DNA from: a virus
Reading direction: 5' to 3' (one strand)
Virus record (IMG/VR): IMGVR_UViG_3300043425_000063
Coordinates: 1-54,662 of that record
DNA: 54,662 bases
The notes under the pieces were generated by a model. The model did no database searches. It was not told where the DNA came from and worked only from the letters and a program-made list of their open reading frames with translations. Made by a program: the position numbers and the translations under genes. Each line of letters opens with the position of its first letter. The first letter of the stretch is position 1. Of this stretch, positions 31,404 to 39,974 are shown piece after piece.

Positions 31404-31602
31404 CAGTCCGTTTTACAGACAACTGAAGCAGGAGATACGAATGAATGTAGCAGAGCAAGCAATACAAACAATCAACAACTTGTCGTACCTTGTTCGAGAG
31501 TTGTACCCCGATGATGCCGCAACGCAAGAGATGTTGAACATTGACGAGGTGCTAGAGCAAGCGCAACTGACAGTTTATAACTTAACCCAACGAGGAGAAT
31601 GA
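31393..31602 (+). CDS. Small hypothetical protein, 69 aa (or 53 aa)
   Basis: Two starts are possible. ATG 31393 has GGAGG upstream and overlaps the previous stop; ATG 31441 has AGGAG six nt upstream and would give 53 aa (MNVAEQAIQTINNLSYLVRELYPDD...). The common part is helical and acidic. No function. Confidence 0.5.
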   Translation: MTIDSPFYRQLKQEIRMNVAEQAIQTINNLSYLVRELYPDDAATQEMLNIDEVLEQAQLTVYNLTQRGE

Positions 31603-31603
31603 C

Positions 31604-32233
31604 ATGGCAACAGTACGATTCAGCAAAGAATTGCAAGACGAGATTATCAAACGAGCCAAGGCAGTATTCGATAAGCAGTTAGAGACTGCAAAGAACAGTC
31701 GCCCAAGCCACGAGTGGGGTGACAAGATTTACACGACACTCTTTGGACAACATGTTCCTGCATTGAACGCAGTACCGCAGGAGTTCCTGAACATGGTGGA
31801 GTACATCGAGGTCGGTCGTGTCAGTGCTGTCAACTGTGGACTGCGCTTTGACCTACCATCTAAACGTGCATGGCCTCGTGAGTTTGTTGAGACTGAGTAT
31901 GCCAAGCGCACCAACACCTACGGCAGTGAACTAATACTCAAAGACCACTTGGTATGGGGTGAATTGTTTGTCGAAGTCAAAGAATGGCAAGACCGTATCA
32001 AGGCAGTACACACCAAGCGAGATGAGTTCGTAGCCCAAGTGCAGAAGATTATTGATGCACATGCCACCCTTGCACCTGCCCTCAAGATGTGGCAACCCTT
32101 GTGGGATTTAATCCCCGAGGAGTACAAGGAACGTCATCGCAAAGTTGTTGAGCGTGAGAAGAAAGAAACCGTGGTGGATGTAGACCTGTCCTCTATGACT
32201 GCCGCAGTAGTAGCCCACAAAATTACACGATAA
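31604..32233 (+). CDS. Helical phage protein, 209 aa, possibly Nmad5-like
   Basis: The product is 209 aa: VRFSKELQDEIIKRAKAVFDKQLETAKNS at the N-terminus and a long helical stretch with ALKMWQPLWDLIPEEYKERHRKV near the end. The layout recalls nucleotide-modification-associated domain 5 (Nmad5) proteins, from memory only. Unclear whether it acts on DNA modification; no neighbouring modification enzyme was recognised. Confidence 0.45.
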   Translation: MATVRFSKELQDEIIKRAKAVFDKQLETAKNSRPSHEWGDKIYTTLFGQHVPALNAVPQEFLNMVEYIEVGRVSAVNCGLRFDLPSKRAWPREFVETEYAKRTNTYGSELILKDHLVWGELFVEVKEWQDRIKAVHTKRDEFVAQVQKIIDAHATLAPALKMWQPLWDLIPEEYKERHRKVVEREKKETVVDVDLSSMTAAVVAHKITR

Positions 32234-32242
32234 GGAGTTGAC

Positions 32243-33151
32243 ATGAGAACAGACAAACTTTCCTACCAAGAAGTTCACGAATGGTTCAAGAAGGCACGTA
32301 ACCCTGAGAACGGTAGACCCGTACAGTCATGGGCACGGATGTATCAAGTCGGTGAGAACTACGAGTTACGCTTGGGCACTAACGTGGTCGGTGTGTTCAC
32401 ACCTGACAACAAGTTTACGTTTAAGTTGACATCGAGCGAAGCCCGTAATTGCAGTGTGACCCTGAGCCAAGCACTCGGCAGGGCTATCCCCTTCCTGTGG
32501 TATCGCAAAGCCACTGGTCGATACGTAATCAAACCTACCCCCCAGTATGCGGAGTACCAAGCAAAGAACCCTAATAGTCAAACCTATGGGTGGAAGTACT
32601 TTAACGAGCAAGAAGGCTACGAGTTGTTCGATGGACTGTGCTTTGACCTGAATACTTATGAGCCTGTCAATGCTCGTATCCCCTTAACCAAACAAGCAGT
32701 CAACAAAGATAACAAACTGGAATGGCTACGAGCACTGCGTAAGTTCAAACTCGCAGTAAAAATCCGTGCCCGAATGGGTGTGTTGGAATCTCTGATTCAG
32801 CAGGTAGATAACGAACGTAAAGGTGCTAAGAGATATGACTGGGTACAACCCGATTGGAACTCAGACAAGTGGCAAGATGTGTTATACACTTCTATCAAAT
32901 CAAGCGAGTGTTCCACCGAGTTACTGAAAGGATTTATCTCATCAGTACGGCGCGGTTATTACTCGTCAACCACAACTGTCAAAGAAGTAATTGATGAGGT
33001 AGATAAGGTATGCACAACATACAGTCTCGACTTGCGCCGAAGATTCGGGGTATATGATGAAGTGTCCGACATGCAAGATACGAATGAAGTGTCTCGACAC
33101 ACGATGGAACGAAGCCACGAAGGTAACGCACCGCAGGTGGAACTGCAATAG
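32243..33151 (+). CDS. Hypothetical protein, 302 aa
   Basis: The product is 302 aa. The beginning has SYQEVHEWFKKARNPENGRPVQSWARMYQVGENYELRLGTNVVGVF, a beta-rich region with FKLTSSEARNCSVTLSQAL follows, and a central LGRAIPFLWYRKATGRYVIKP. The C-terminal third is helical. The last 98 nt overlap the next gene in another frame, so the final 30 residues are probably not conserved. Function unknown. Confidence 0.55.
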   Translation: MRTDKLSYQEVHEWFKKARNPENGRPVQSWARMYQVGENYELRLGTNVVGVFTPDNKFTFKLTSSEARNCSVTLSQALGRAIPFLWYRKATGRYVIKPTPQYAEYQAKNPNSQTYGWKYFNEQEGYELFDGLCFDLNTYEPVNARIPLTKQAVNKDNKLEWLRALRKFKLAVKIRARMGVLESLIQQVDNERKGAKRYDWVQPDWNSDKWQDVLYTSIKSSECSTELLKGFISSVRRGYYSSTTTVKEVIDEVDKVCTTYSLDLRRRFGVYDEVSDMQDTNEVSRHTMERSHEGNAPQVELQ

Positions 33152-33425
33152 GTGTAATGGTAGGGGCAAGACCGAGGAGACTTGGCTTGTCCAACCTACG
33201 GTTGAAATACCGAAGGCAAAGCAACCAAAGCCAAAGAAGTTGTCGGAGATTGATAAGGCAGTGAACCGTATTCACAATGCCATGTATGGTGGTAAGACCA
33301 AGCAACCCAAAGAGGTTAAGCACAAGCCAACCAAGTCAATGTTCGATGACATGGAAGAAGATAGTCGGTACTCAGAGAACTACGGTGACTTGGGTATTGA
33401 CATACCAAAAGGTGATGACTGGTGA
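33054..33425 (+). CDS. Zinc-ribbon protein, 123 aa
   Basis: The product is 123 aa. An N-terminal ribbon has two CxxC pairs (C4-x2-C7 and C31-x2-C34) around KCLDTRWNEATKVTHRRW, like the nucleic-acid-binding heads of NrdR or Ogr-type regulators. The rest is Lys/Pro-rich and ends with an acidic DDW. It could act as a transcription factor or DNA-binding accessory protein. It starts inside the preceding gene. Confidence 0.6.
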   Translation: MMKCPTCKIRMKCLDTRWNEATKVTHRRWNCNRCNGRGKTEETWLVQPTVEIPKAKQPKPKKLSEIDKAVNRIHNAMYGGKTKQPKEVKHKPTKSMFDDMEEDSRYSENYGDLGIDIPKGDDW

Positions 33426-33601
33426 GATATGACAAAAAGTATGAGGTGCATGACGATGTAGGTGTACTGCGTATCTTTGATGACCCTGACATGGCAGAGC
33501 AGTTCGCAAAGCCAAGGGACTACAAAGTTGTTGTGCGTAGAACACCCCGCCCTACCAAACCGAAAGTAGACCTTTCGGGGCTAGAGCCTGCCCCTTTCTA
33601 G
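33422..33601 (+). CDS. Small hypothetical protein, 59 aa, GTG start
   Basis: The start is GTG 33422, in a GTGA overlap with the previous stop; the only nearby ATG (33429) is in a frame that stops after ten codons. The product begins MRYDKKYEVHDDVGVLRIFDD and has PDMAEQFAKPRDYKVVVRRTP. A small alpha/beta protein of unknown role. Confidence 0.6.
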   Translation: MRYDKKYEVHDDVGVLRIFDDPDMAEQFAKPRDYKVVVRRTPRPTKPKVDLSGLEPAPF

Positions 33602-33610
33602 GAGAAAGAT

Positions 33611-33856
33611 ATGGACAAAGTAATATGTAACGAACGTCGATGTTATTGGAAAGGGACTACTGAGCAGATGCTTAGAGCACCTAACCCATTTGAACCTGAG
33701 GATGAAATCATTGGATGCCCCGACTGTAAGGGTGTAGATACCCTTGTTGTAGCCTGTGATGTAGAAGGATGTTGGAAAGAATCCACCTGCGGTTTTCCTA
33801 CACCCGAAGGCTATCGCCGTACATGTGGCAACCACTATCGGGAGATGAATCCATGA
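33611..33856 (+). CDS. Cys-rich zinc-finger protein, 81 aa
   Basis: The product is 81 aa with eight Cys and one late His: C6, C11, C36-x2-C39, C49, C54, C60, C72 and HYRE. It probably binds two zinc ions. Ribosome site GGAG precedes the ATG. Small double zinc proteins of this kind often bind DNA or RNA polymerase in phages; no specific family is named. Confidence 0.6.
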   Translation: MDKVICNERRCYWKGTTEQMLRAPNPFEPEDEIIGCPDCKGVDTLVVACDVEGCWKESTCGFPTPEGYRRTCGNHYREMNP

Positions 33857-34326
33857 CAGTAATCGTATGGGATGGCAAACAACTTGCCTCCGATAAACAA
33901 GCCACGAACGCAGGACTAAAGTGCATAGTAACCAAGATACACAGAGTCAATGGACACTTGCTTGGGTTCTCAGGTGAACTTGATTATGCTCAGGCGATGC
34001 GCAAGTGGTTCGAGAATGGTGCAGACATAGAGAAGTTTCCAAAACACCAAGAAGATACTGATAAATGGGTGGGTATGCTAGTCATCACCCCCGACAAGAG
34101 AGTACTGAAGTACGAACGCTCACCGATACCTATGGACTTTACCGAAAATAAAGTTCTGTGTATGGGTAGTGGTCGAGACTTTGCCTTTGGTGCGTTGGCG
34201 ATGGGTGCTGATGCAATCAAGGCAGTACAGGTTGCCTGTATCTACGAAGCATCGTGTGGTATGGGTGTTGATGTTTTAACTTACGAAGGAGAATCAAATG
34301 AAAAGCAAATCACAGAAGGTACGTGA
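33853..34326 (+). CDS. Proteasome beta/HslV-like Ntn hydrolase
   Basis: The product is 157 aa from ATG 33853 (ATGA overlap). After removal of Met, Thr2 would be the N-terminal nucleophile (TVIVWDGKQLASDKQAT). D14 and K28 fit the catalytic Asp/Lys of HslV (compare its GDGQAT...KK element). The C-terminal half has VLCMGSGRDFAFGALAMGAD, like the GSG..A..A helix of proteasome beta subunits. A single-gene phage peptidase is rare but known. No partner ATPase of the HslU type is seen; the AAA ATPase at 27012 is a MoxR type. Confidence 0.75.
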   Translation: MTVIVWDGKQLASDKQATNAGLKCIVTKIHRVNGHLLGFSGELDYAQAMRKWFENGADIEKFPKHQEDTDKWVGMLVITPDKRVLKYERSPIPMDFTENKVLCMGSGRDFAFGALAMGADAIKAVQVACIYEASCGMGVDVLTYEGESNEKQITEGT

Positions 34327-34708
34327 GTACTTCATAAAGAATCCGCTTGCCACACCAAAAGAAGTTGGTGCGAAGTTCAAGGTAGCCATGCCTATCGTGT
34401 ACAAGATTCGCAAAGAGGTGATGCCTGTGGTGCAGGAAGAAAATGCGAAGGTCATTATTCAGACCAAGCCATTCGTGCCAAGCACCCGAGCCGATGACCT
34501 ACAAGTTGGCGGTGACCACTACAAGAACATGGGTGTCCAACCTTGGAAGGCTATGGAATCTTGGATGACACCCGAAGAATTCCGTGGGTTCTTAAAGGGT
34601 AACTCTATTAAATATCTTGCACGTTGCAATGCCAAGGGTGGCATTGACGACATCAAGAAAGCCAAGCACTACATCGAGAAACTTATCGAGGTGCGTGATG
34701 ATTCTTGA
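34298..34708 (+). CDS. HTH plus DUF3310 (T7 gp1.7-like nucleotide kinase domain) protein
   Basis: The product is 136 aa. Residues 1-45 have an HTH-like helical pattern (NPLATPKEVGAKFKVAMPIVYKIRKEV). Residues of about 68-132 match DUF3310 (VGGDHYKNMGVQPW, later FLKGNSIKYLARCNAKGGIDDIKKAKHYIEKLIE), the domain of T7 gp1.7 nucleotide kinase and related phage proteins. The fusion of the two is notable. It overlaps the Ntn-hydrolase gene by 29 nt. Confidence 0.75.
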   Translation: MKSKSQKVREYFIKNPLATPKEVGAKFKVAMPIVYKIRKEVMPVVQEENAKVIIQTKPFVPSTRADDLQVGGDHYKNMGVQPWKAMESWMTPEEFRGFLKGNSIKYLARCNAKGGIDDIKKAKHYIEKLIEVRDDS

Positions 34709-34814
34709 AGCCATTTGGGAAATCTTTAAGTGGGCTATGTTTTTGCTCGGATGCTTTACTGCATTGGGCGCAGTAGCCCTGATTACATTCTTATGGATGC
34801 AAGACCGTGATTAA
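34698..34814 (+). CDS. Membrane micro-protein, 38 aa
   Basis: The product is 38 aa from ATG 34698, inside the end of the DUF3310 gene, with GAGGTG just upstream. Two-thirds of its length is one hydrophobic helix (MFLLGCFTALGAVALITFLWM) after MILEAIWEIFKWA. A small inner-membrane peptide of unknown role. Confidence 0.5.
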   Translation: MILEAIWEIFKWAMFLLGCFTALGAVALITFLWMQDRD

Positions 34815-35007
34815 CTACGAGTTCTTTGACTACGCAACCATCATGTTGCGTATGGACAAGTTGAACAAAGACATTCATCAAGACCTGTTGAACCACAAGT
34901 ATGCCGATGCTCGTGTCAAGTCGCAGGAACTCTTGTTTCAAACTCGGCTACTGAACCTGTGGATTACACAGGAGATTGAGAGAACCAATGGACATAGTAA
35001 CCATTGA
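34807..35007 (+). CDS. Small helical protein, 66 aa, GTG start
   Basis: The product is 66 aa from GTG 34807, overlapping the previous stop: INYEFFDYATIMLRMDKLNKDIHQDLLNHKYADARVKSQELLFQTRLLNLWITQEIE, almost one long helix pair. It overlaps the polymerase gene by 20 nt. It is probably coupled to the polymerase. Function unknown. Confidence 0.5.
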   Translation: MINYEFFDYATIMLRMDKLNKDIHQDLLNHKYADARVKSQELLFQTRLLNLWITQEIERTNGHSNH

Positions 35008-36865
35008 CTTTGAAACATACTACGACAAGGATTTTTCTCTGTCGAAGATGACCACAGAAGCCTACATCCGTGACCCGCAGTTCGAGGTCATTGGTGTGGG
35101 GGTAAAGGTCAACAACTACCCGACCGACTGGTACTCAGGCAGTGACCCTGCTAAGTTCTTGAAGTCACTTGACTATCGTGACAAAGCAATCCTCTGTCAC
35201 AACACTGCGTTCGATGGGGCAATCCTGTCATGGCACTACGGTATCAAGCCTAAGTTGTGGCTTGACACTTTATCTATGGCAAGACCACTTCACCAAATGA
35301 CTGTGGGGGGTTCACTCAAAGCACTCGCTACATACTATGGGCTAGGGCAGAAGGGCGAAGAAGTACTCAATGCGATTGGTAAACGCAGGGCTAACTTTGC
35401 GCCTGATGAACTGGCTAGGTATGGTGAGTACTGCAAGAACGATGTGGAACTAACCTACAACTTGTTCAAGAAACTGAGCAAGGGTTTCCCCACCAGTGAG
35501 TTGATGGTCATTGACCAAACGCTACGCATGTACACCGAGCCTACGATTGAACTCGACAGGGAACTCTTAGAGCAACATCTTGAGGAAGTACTTGCACGAA
35601 AGCGCACGTTGATTGCCGACATGGGTCTTACGGGGGTGAGCGACGAAGCCATTACAAAGACTTTGATGAGCAACCAAATCTTTGGAAAGTATCTGAAGAA
35701 CTTGGGGGTCGAGCCACCAACCAAGGTGAGCGCACGCACAGGCAAAGAAACTCTAGCGTTCGGCAAGACCGACAAGGGATTCACTGACTTACTAGAACAT
35801 CCTGATGAGAGGGTGCAGGTTGCGGTCGCTGCGAGGCTCGGGGTCAAGTCTACTATTGAGGAGACCCGAACTCAGAACTTGATTGCGGTGTCCGAGCGAG
35901 GTCGCCTGCCAATCATGCTCAACTATTATGGTGCGCACACAGGCAGGTTCTCGGGGGGTGACAAACTCAACCTACAAAATCTTCCTGCTCGTGGGAACAA
36001 CACCATTCGTCGTGCATTGAAAGCACCCGAGGGTCACGTTCTTATTGCTTGCGATTCGTCACAGATTGAAGCAAGAATGGTGGCATGGATGGCAGAGCAG
36101 AACGATTTGATTGGTGCGTTCTCTGAAAAGCGTGATGTGTATTCTGAGTTTGCATCCGAGGTCTATGGTCGAACCATTACCAAGGCAGACAAGGTAGAAC
36201 GATTCGTTGGTAAGACTTGTATCTTGGGTCTAGGCTATGGCATGGGTGCAGAGAAGTTCAGACGCACTCTTGAGATTGGTCAAGGCGGTGTGTCCGTCAA
36301 GATTGAACTTGCCGAAGCAGAACGTATCGTCCGACTGTACCGACAGAAGAACCACAGAATTGTTGCTCTATGGCAGAAGTGTGGAAGCGCACTGGGTGGC
36401 ATCCTTGCAAGACAAAGCGGTGTCATTAGTAAGTGTGTGACCTACGACGAGCATGGTATACGCCTACCCAATGGGTTGTACATCCGCTATCCAGCACTCC
36501 GTGCAAGCGCAAACAACTATGAATATATTGGTGATGCAAGGCAGTACCGCAAGGCAGTCAAAGATAGAGTGATGACAGGCGAGACTGATGACATCTCATG
36601 GACAAAAATCTATGGGGGTAAGGTCACAGAGAACGTCGTCCAAGCATTGGCTCGTATTGTTGTGGCGGAACAAATGGCGAACATCGGGCAACACTATCAC
36701 GTTGCTTTCCAAGTACATGATGAAATCATCATCACGGCCCCGGCAACACAGGCAACAGACGCAGAGCAACTTCTTGTGGAGATGATGTCAACACCACCCG
36801 CGTGGTGTGCAGACCTACCAGTTGCATGTGAATCAGGTGTAGCAACTAACTATGGAGATACATGA
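34988..36865 (+). CDS. DNA polymerase, family A (with 3'-5' exonuclease)
   Basis: The product is 625 aa from ATG 34988 (a TTG at 34976 gives 4 extra residues). Exonuclease motifs: I (D7-F-E9), II (CHNTAFDGAIL), III (YGEYCKNDVELTY). Polymerase motif A is CDSSQIEAR; motif B/O-helix is R405-FVG-K409-TCI-L413-GLG-Y417; motif C is HDE near 576. The residue equal to E. coli F762 is Leu (L413). It replicates the phage genome, with the primase-helicase and SSB-like proteins. Confidence 0.93.
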   Translation: MDIVTIDFETYYDKDFSLSKMTTEAYIRDPQFEVIGVGVKVNNYPTDWYSGSDPAKFLKSLDYRDKAILCHNTAFDGAILSWHYGIKPKLWLDTLSMARPLHQMTVGGSLKALATYYGLGQKGEEVLNAIGKRRANFAPDELARYGEYCKNDVELTYNLFKKLSKGFPTSELMVIDQTLRMYTEPTIELDRELLEQHLEEVLARKRTLIADMGLTGVSDEAITKTLMSNQIFGKYLKNLGVEPPTKVSARTGKETLAFGKTDKGFTDLLEHPDERVQVAVAARLGVKSTIEETRTQNLIAVSERGRLPIMLNYYGAHTGRFSGGDKLNLQNLPARGNNTIRRALKAPEGHVLIACDSSQIEARMVAWMAEQNDLIGAFSEKRDVYSEFASEVYGRTITKADKVERFVGKTCILGLGYGMGAEKFRRTLEIGQGGVSVKIELAEAERIVRLYRQKNHRIVALWQKCGSALGGILARQSGVISKCVTYDEHGIRLPNGLYIRYPALRASANNYEYIGDARQYRKAVKDRVMTGETDDISWTKIYGGKVTENVVQALARIVVAEQMANIGQHYHVAFQVHDEIIITAPATQATDAEQLLVEMMSTPPAWCADLPVACESGVATNYGDT

Positions 36866-37128
36866 TGAACTTGCAGGAACAAGTATTAGAGGACAAGGCT
36901 AGTGAGTTCGACCAAGTGTGGGTCGATGAACTTACCAAAGAACTAAACACTGTGAAGTATGGTTATGCCACTCCGTTCTTTTGGATTGAGATGCCTGATG
37001 GCAAGCGCAATCACATGATTACTCGTGGCAAATTCATGGCATCACTGGCAGTACTACGCATGAATTACCCCCATATCAAACTGGAATTAGTCGGGCAACT
37101 ACCGCAACCTAAAAGGAAAAACAAATGA
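36862..37128 (+). CDS. Hypothetical protein, 88 aa
   Basis: The product is 88 aa: MMNLQEQVLEDKASEFDQVWVDELTKEL, then YGYATPFFWIEMPDGKRNHMITRGKFMASLAVLRM and a basic end. Alpha/beta. It overlaps both the polymerase and the next gene by 4 nt. Function unknown. Confidence 0.5.
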   Translation: MMNLQEQVLEDKASEFDQVWVDELTKELNTVKYGYATPFFWIEMPDGKRNHMITRGKFMASLAVLRMNYPHIKLELVGQLPQPKRKNK

Positions 37129-37361
37129 AAGACGTAACAAACCTGACTGAAGTAGTCGAGAATAAACGCAAGGCAGAAGTTGTTGAGATGTTGCAGTCGG
37201 CACTGAACAAAGTCGAGCAGGATGGTGCAAACAACGTACTCATCCTGATGAAAACCGATGGTGTCTACACACGTTTCTCTACCAAGATGGACGATGTGAT
37301 GGAGATTATTGCCCAGTTGGAAGTACTCAAGTACGACATCTTGCGCCGTATGCACAGTTGA
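37125..37361 (+). CDS. Hypothetical protein, 78 aa
   Basis: The product is 78 aa: LTEVVENKRKAEVVEMLQSALNKVEQDGANNVLILMKTDGVYTRFSTKMDDVMEIIAQLEVLKYDIL, an alpha-beta-alpha sketch. Overlap with the previous gene is ATGA. Probably a small replication-region accessory protein; no family is named. Confidence 0.5.
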   Translation: MKDVTNLTEVVENKRKAEVVEMLQSALNKVEQDGANNVLILMKTDGVYTRFSTKMDDVMEIIAQLEVLKYDILRRMHS

Positions 37362-37421
37362 TGTACACTGGACTTTCCAATAAACAGAGAACCCCAAGGA
37401 TACCCCGAGGGGCTACAACCT

Positions 37422-38081
37422 ATGCGCCTTAGCCACTCCTACTCGTCCATTAAGTTGTATGAGAACTGCCCCTACCGCTACTTCCGTCAGCGTGTTGTCA
37501 AAGATGTTGTCGATGAGGGAGGTGAAGCCAGTAAGTATGGGGAACGCATCCACCAATATCTTGAGTATCGTTTGGCGAATGATGCTGTACTACCCCAAGA
37601 GGTGGCGCACTACGAACCATTGTGCCTATCGGTAAAACGAATTGCTGAGGGGGGTGAACTGCACATCGAGAAAGAACTGGTGCTTACCGAGAACCTTACA
37701 CCAACAGGTTGGTGGGATGCGGACGCATGGCTACGAAGTAAACTTGACATCCTTGTAATCAATGGTAACCTAGCCAATGTGATGGACTGGAAAACTGGCA
37801 AGCGAAATGCTGACCAGTTTCAGATGCAACTGTTCGCTGCGCAGGTGTTCAAGCACTTCCCTGATGTGCAGTCTGTGCGTACATCCTTGGTGTGGCTCAA
37901 GACGATGGAGATGGATACAGAAACTTATTTCCGTGCGGATGTCAATGCGATATGGGCCGATGTAATGAAGCGCATCCAACGCATCCACAGTTCGCTAGAG
38001 CATGACAACTGGCCTGCCCGACCATCGGGGCTATGCCGATTCTGCCCTGCTCGACACGATTGTGATTCGGCTAGGGTTTAA
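37422..38081 (+). CDS. Cas4-like/RecB-type PD-(D/E)XK nuclease
   Basis: The product is 219 aa. Motifs of the family are visible: SYSSIKLYENCPYRYF, GERIHQYLEY (motif I), SKLDILVING and DWKTGKR (the catalytic D...DxK) and QMQLFAAQVF. Four cysteines (C17, then CRFCPARHDC near the end) could bind an iron-sulfur cluster, as in Cas4. It probably trims or recombines DNA during replication. Confidence 0.82.
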   Translation: MRLSHSYSSIKLYENCPYRYFRQRVVKDVVDEGGEASKYGERIHQYLEYRLANDAVLPQEVAHYEPLCLSVKRIAEGGELHIEKELVLTENLTPTGWWDADAWLRSKLDILVINGNLANVMDWKTGKRNADQFQMQLFAAQVFKHFPDVQSVRTSLVWLKTMEMDTETYFRADVNAIWADVMKRIQRIHSSLEHDNWPARPSGLCRFCPARHDCDSARV

Positions 38082-38103
38082 CCTTACTTGACAGGAGCGT
38101 AAA

Positions 38104-38412
38104 GTGTCTTATAATACACCCGAAGGTAAGGTAAAAAAGAAAGTTGTTGAGGTACTGAAAGGGCATGGTGTGTGGTACTTCTTCCCTGCGAACAATGGGT
38201 TCGGAGTGGCAGGAATCCCCGACATCATCGCCGTAGTGAAGGGTCAGTTCCTTGGCATTGAAGTGAAAGCCGACAGGACAAAGAAGCCTACGGCATTGCA
38301 AGTGCAGTGTGGTGCAAAGATACAGAAGGCAGGTGGTTGGTGGATGGTTGTATATGACCAAGACACCATCGACCAGTTGGATTTGATTATTAAAGAAAAA
38401 CTTTACAGGTGA
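38104..38412 (+). CDS. VRR-NUC family nuclease, GTG start
   Basis: The product is 102 aa from GTG 38104, with AGGAG upstream. TPEGKVKKKVVEVLKGHGVWYFF, GVAGIPDIIAVV and LGIEVKADR make up the PD...ExK core of the VRR-NUC/Hjc-like family, and QVQCGAKIQKAGGWWMVV follows. It may cut branched DNA ahead of packaging. Confidence 0.85.
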   Translation: MSYNTPEGKVKKKVVEVLKGHGVWYFFPANNGFGVAGIPDIIAVVKGQFLGIEVKADRTKKPTALQVQCGAKIQKAGGWWMVVYDQDTIDQLDLIIKEKLYR

Positions 38413-38416
38413 CAAC

Positions 38417-39970
38417 ATGCTAGTGGTGGAACAAGCAAGGACGCTTGCTCTGAAATTAAACAATCCCAATCGGGTACTCGACAGTATCCCGACTGCGAAA
38501 CCTATTGAGGTTCGTGGTGTTCCGTTGGTTGTGACACCGCACAAACTTGACGAGGTGCGTGTGCTGAGAAATCTCGGCATCAATGCGCCATCGCCTATCC
38601 TGCATTACTACAACTGGCCCGGGCAGTACATCCCGTATGACCATCAGAAACATACTGCTGCGTTCTTGACGCTCAACCATCGAGGGTTGGTGCTGAACGA
38701 AATCGGCACAGGTAAAACACAGTCGGCTCTATGGGCTGCGGACTATCTCATCAAAACCAAGCATGTAAAGAAGGTGCTGATTCTCTCGCCACTATCCACG
38801 TTGGAACGAGTGTGGGGTGATGCAGTCTTTACAGGATTTCCTCATCGCAAGTTCGTCGTCCTGCATGGCACGGCTGACAAGCGTAAACAACTTCTGCGTA
38901 AAGAGGTGGACTTCTACATCATCAATCATGATGGGTTCAACATCATCCAAGAAGAAACCAAAGGGATGTTTGACTTGGTTATCGTTGATGAGGCGGCGGT
39001 ACTGCGCAACCCAACTACCCAACGGTTCAAGATATTCCGCCGTTGGATGGACGCTAACCCTGCAACACGTTTGTGGTTGATGACTGGTACTCCTACGCCT
39101 AATGACCCAACTGATGCGTGGGCGTTGGCGAAGTTAGTCAACAGTCCAGTATGCACTAAAACTTACACTGCTTTCCGTGAGCAGGTAATGATGAAGATAG
39201 GGCAGTGGAAGTTTGTACCCCGCCCTGAATCAGTAGACATTGTGAAGCACATCCTCCAACCTGCGGTGCGCTTTACTCGTGATGAATGTTTTGACCTACC
39301 CGATACAGTTGTTCAGACTCGACAAGTCGAACTGACTGTCGAGCAGAAGAAACATTACACGCAAATGCTCAGGCATTTCGTGACCGAGATGACTGCCGAA
39401 GGAACCATCACGGCAGTGAACGAAGCAGTCAAGATTCAGAAACTTGTTCAGATAGCCTGCGGTGTAGCCTACGGTGATGATGGACAGAACATTGAGTTGG
39501 ACTGTACCCCCCGTGTCAATCTTGTGAAGGAGGTGATTGAGGAAGCAGGTGAAAAAGTAATCGTGTTTGTTCCACTGACAGGTACTCTGCACATGTTGGA
39601 GAAGGAACTTGGCAAGCACTGGACGGTAGCAGTTGTGAATGGTGAGGTCTCCTCACACAAACGCAATCAAATCTTCCATGACTTTCAGCATGCCAAAGAC
39701 CCACATGTTTTGATTGCCCATCCGGGGACTATGGCGCATGGGTTAACGCTCACCAGTGCGTCAACGATTGTCTGGTATGGCCCTGTGACAAGCAACGAGC
39801 AATATGTTCAGGCAAACGGACGCATTGAGCGTATAGGTAAGAAGCATGTGTCGAACGTCATTCACATCGAGGCGACAGACCTTGAGTACAGGATGTACGA
39901 ACGGCTAAAGAACAAGCAGAAACTGCAAGGTTTGCTTCTTGATTTAATTCAACAACAGACTAATAGGTGA
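38417..39970 (+). CDS. SNF2/SF2-type helicase
   Basis: The product is 517 aa. Q-like YIPYDHQKHTAAFLTL precedes Walker A (NEIGTGKTQSA). Motif II is VIVDEAA. Motif III is LMTGTPT. The second RecA-like domain has VIVFVPLTGTLHML and motif VI QANGRIERIG. It matches phage SNF2-like helicases. A part in replication or recombination is likely, beside the nucleases. Confidence 0.9.
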   Translation: MLVVEQARTLALKLNNPNRVLDSIPTAKPIEVRGVPLVVTPHKLDEVRVLRNLGINAPSPILHYYNWPGQYIPYDHQKHTAAFLTLNHRGLVLNEIGTGKTQSALWAADYLIKTKHVKKVLILSPLSTLERVWGDAVFTGFPHRKFVVLHGTADKRKQLLRKEVDFYIINHDGFNIIQEETKGMFDLVIVDEAAVLRNPTTQRFKIFRRWMDANPATRLWLMTGTPTPNDPTDAWALAKLVNSPVCTKTYTAFREQVMMKIGQWKFVPRPESVDIVKHILQPAVRFTRDECFDLPDTVVQTRQVELTVEQKKHYTQMLRHFVTEMTAEGTITAVNEAVKIQKLVQIACGVAYGDDGQNIELDCTPRVNLVKEVIEEAGEKVIVFVPLTGTLHMLEKELGKHWTVAVVNGEVSSHKRNQIFHDFQHAKDPHVLIAHPGTMAHGLTLTSASTIVWYGPVTSNEQYVQANGRIERIGKKHVSNVIHIEATDLEYRMYERLKNKQKLQGLLLDLIQQQTNR

Positions 39971-39974
39971 CACT

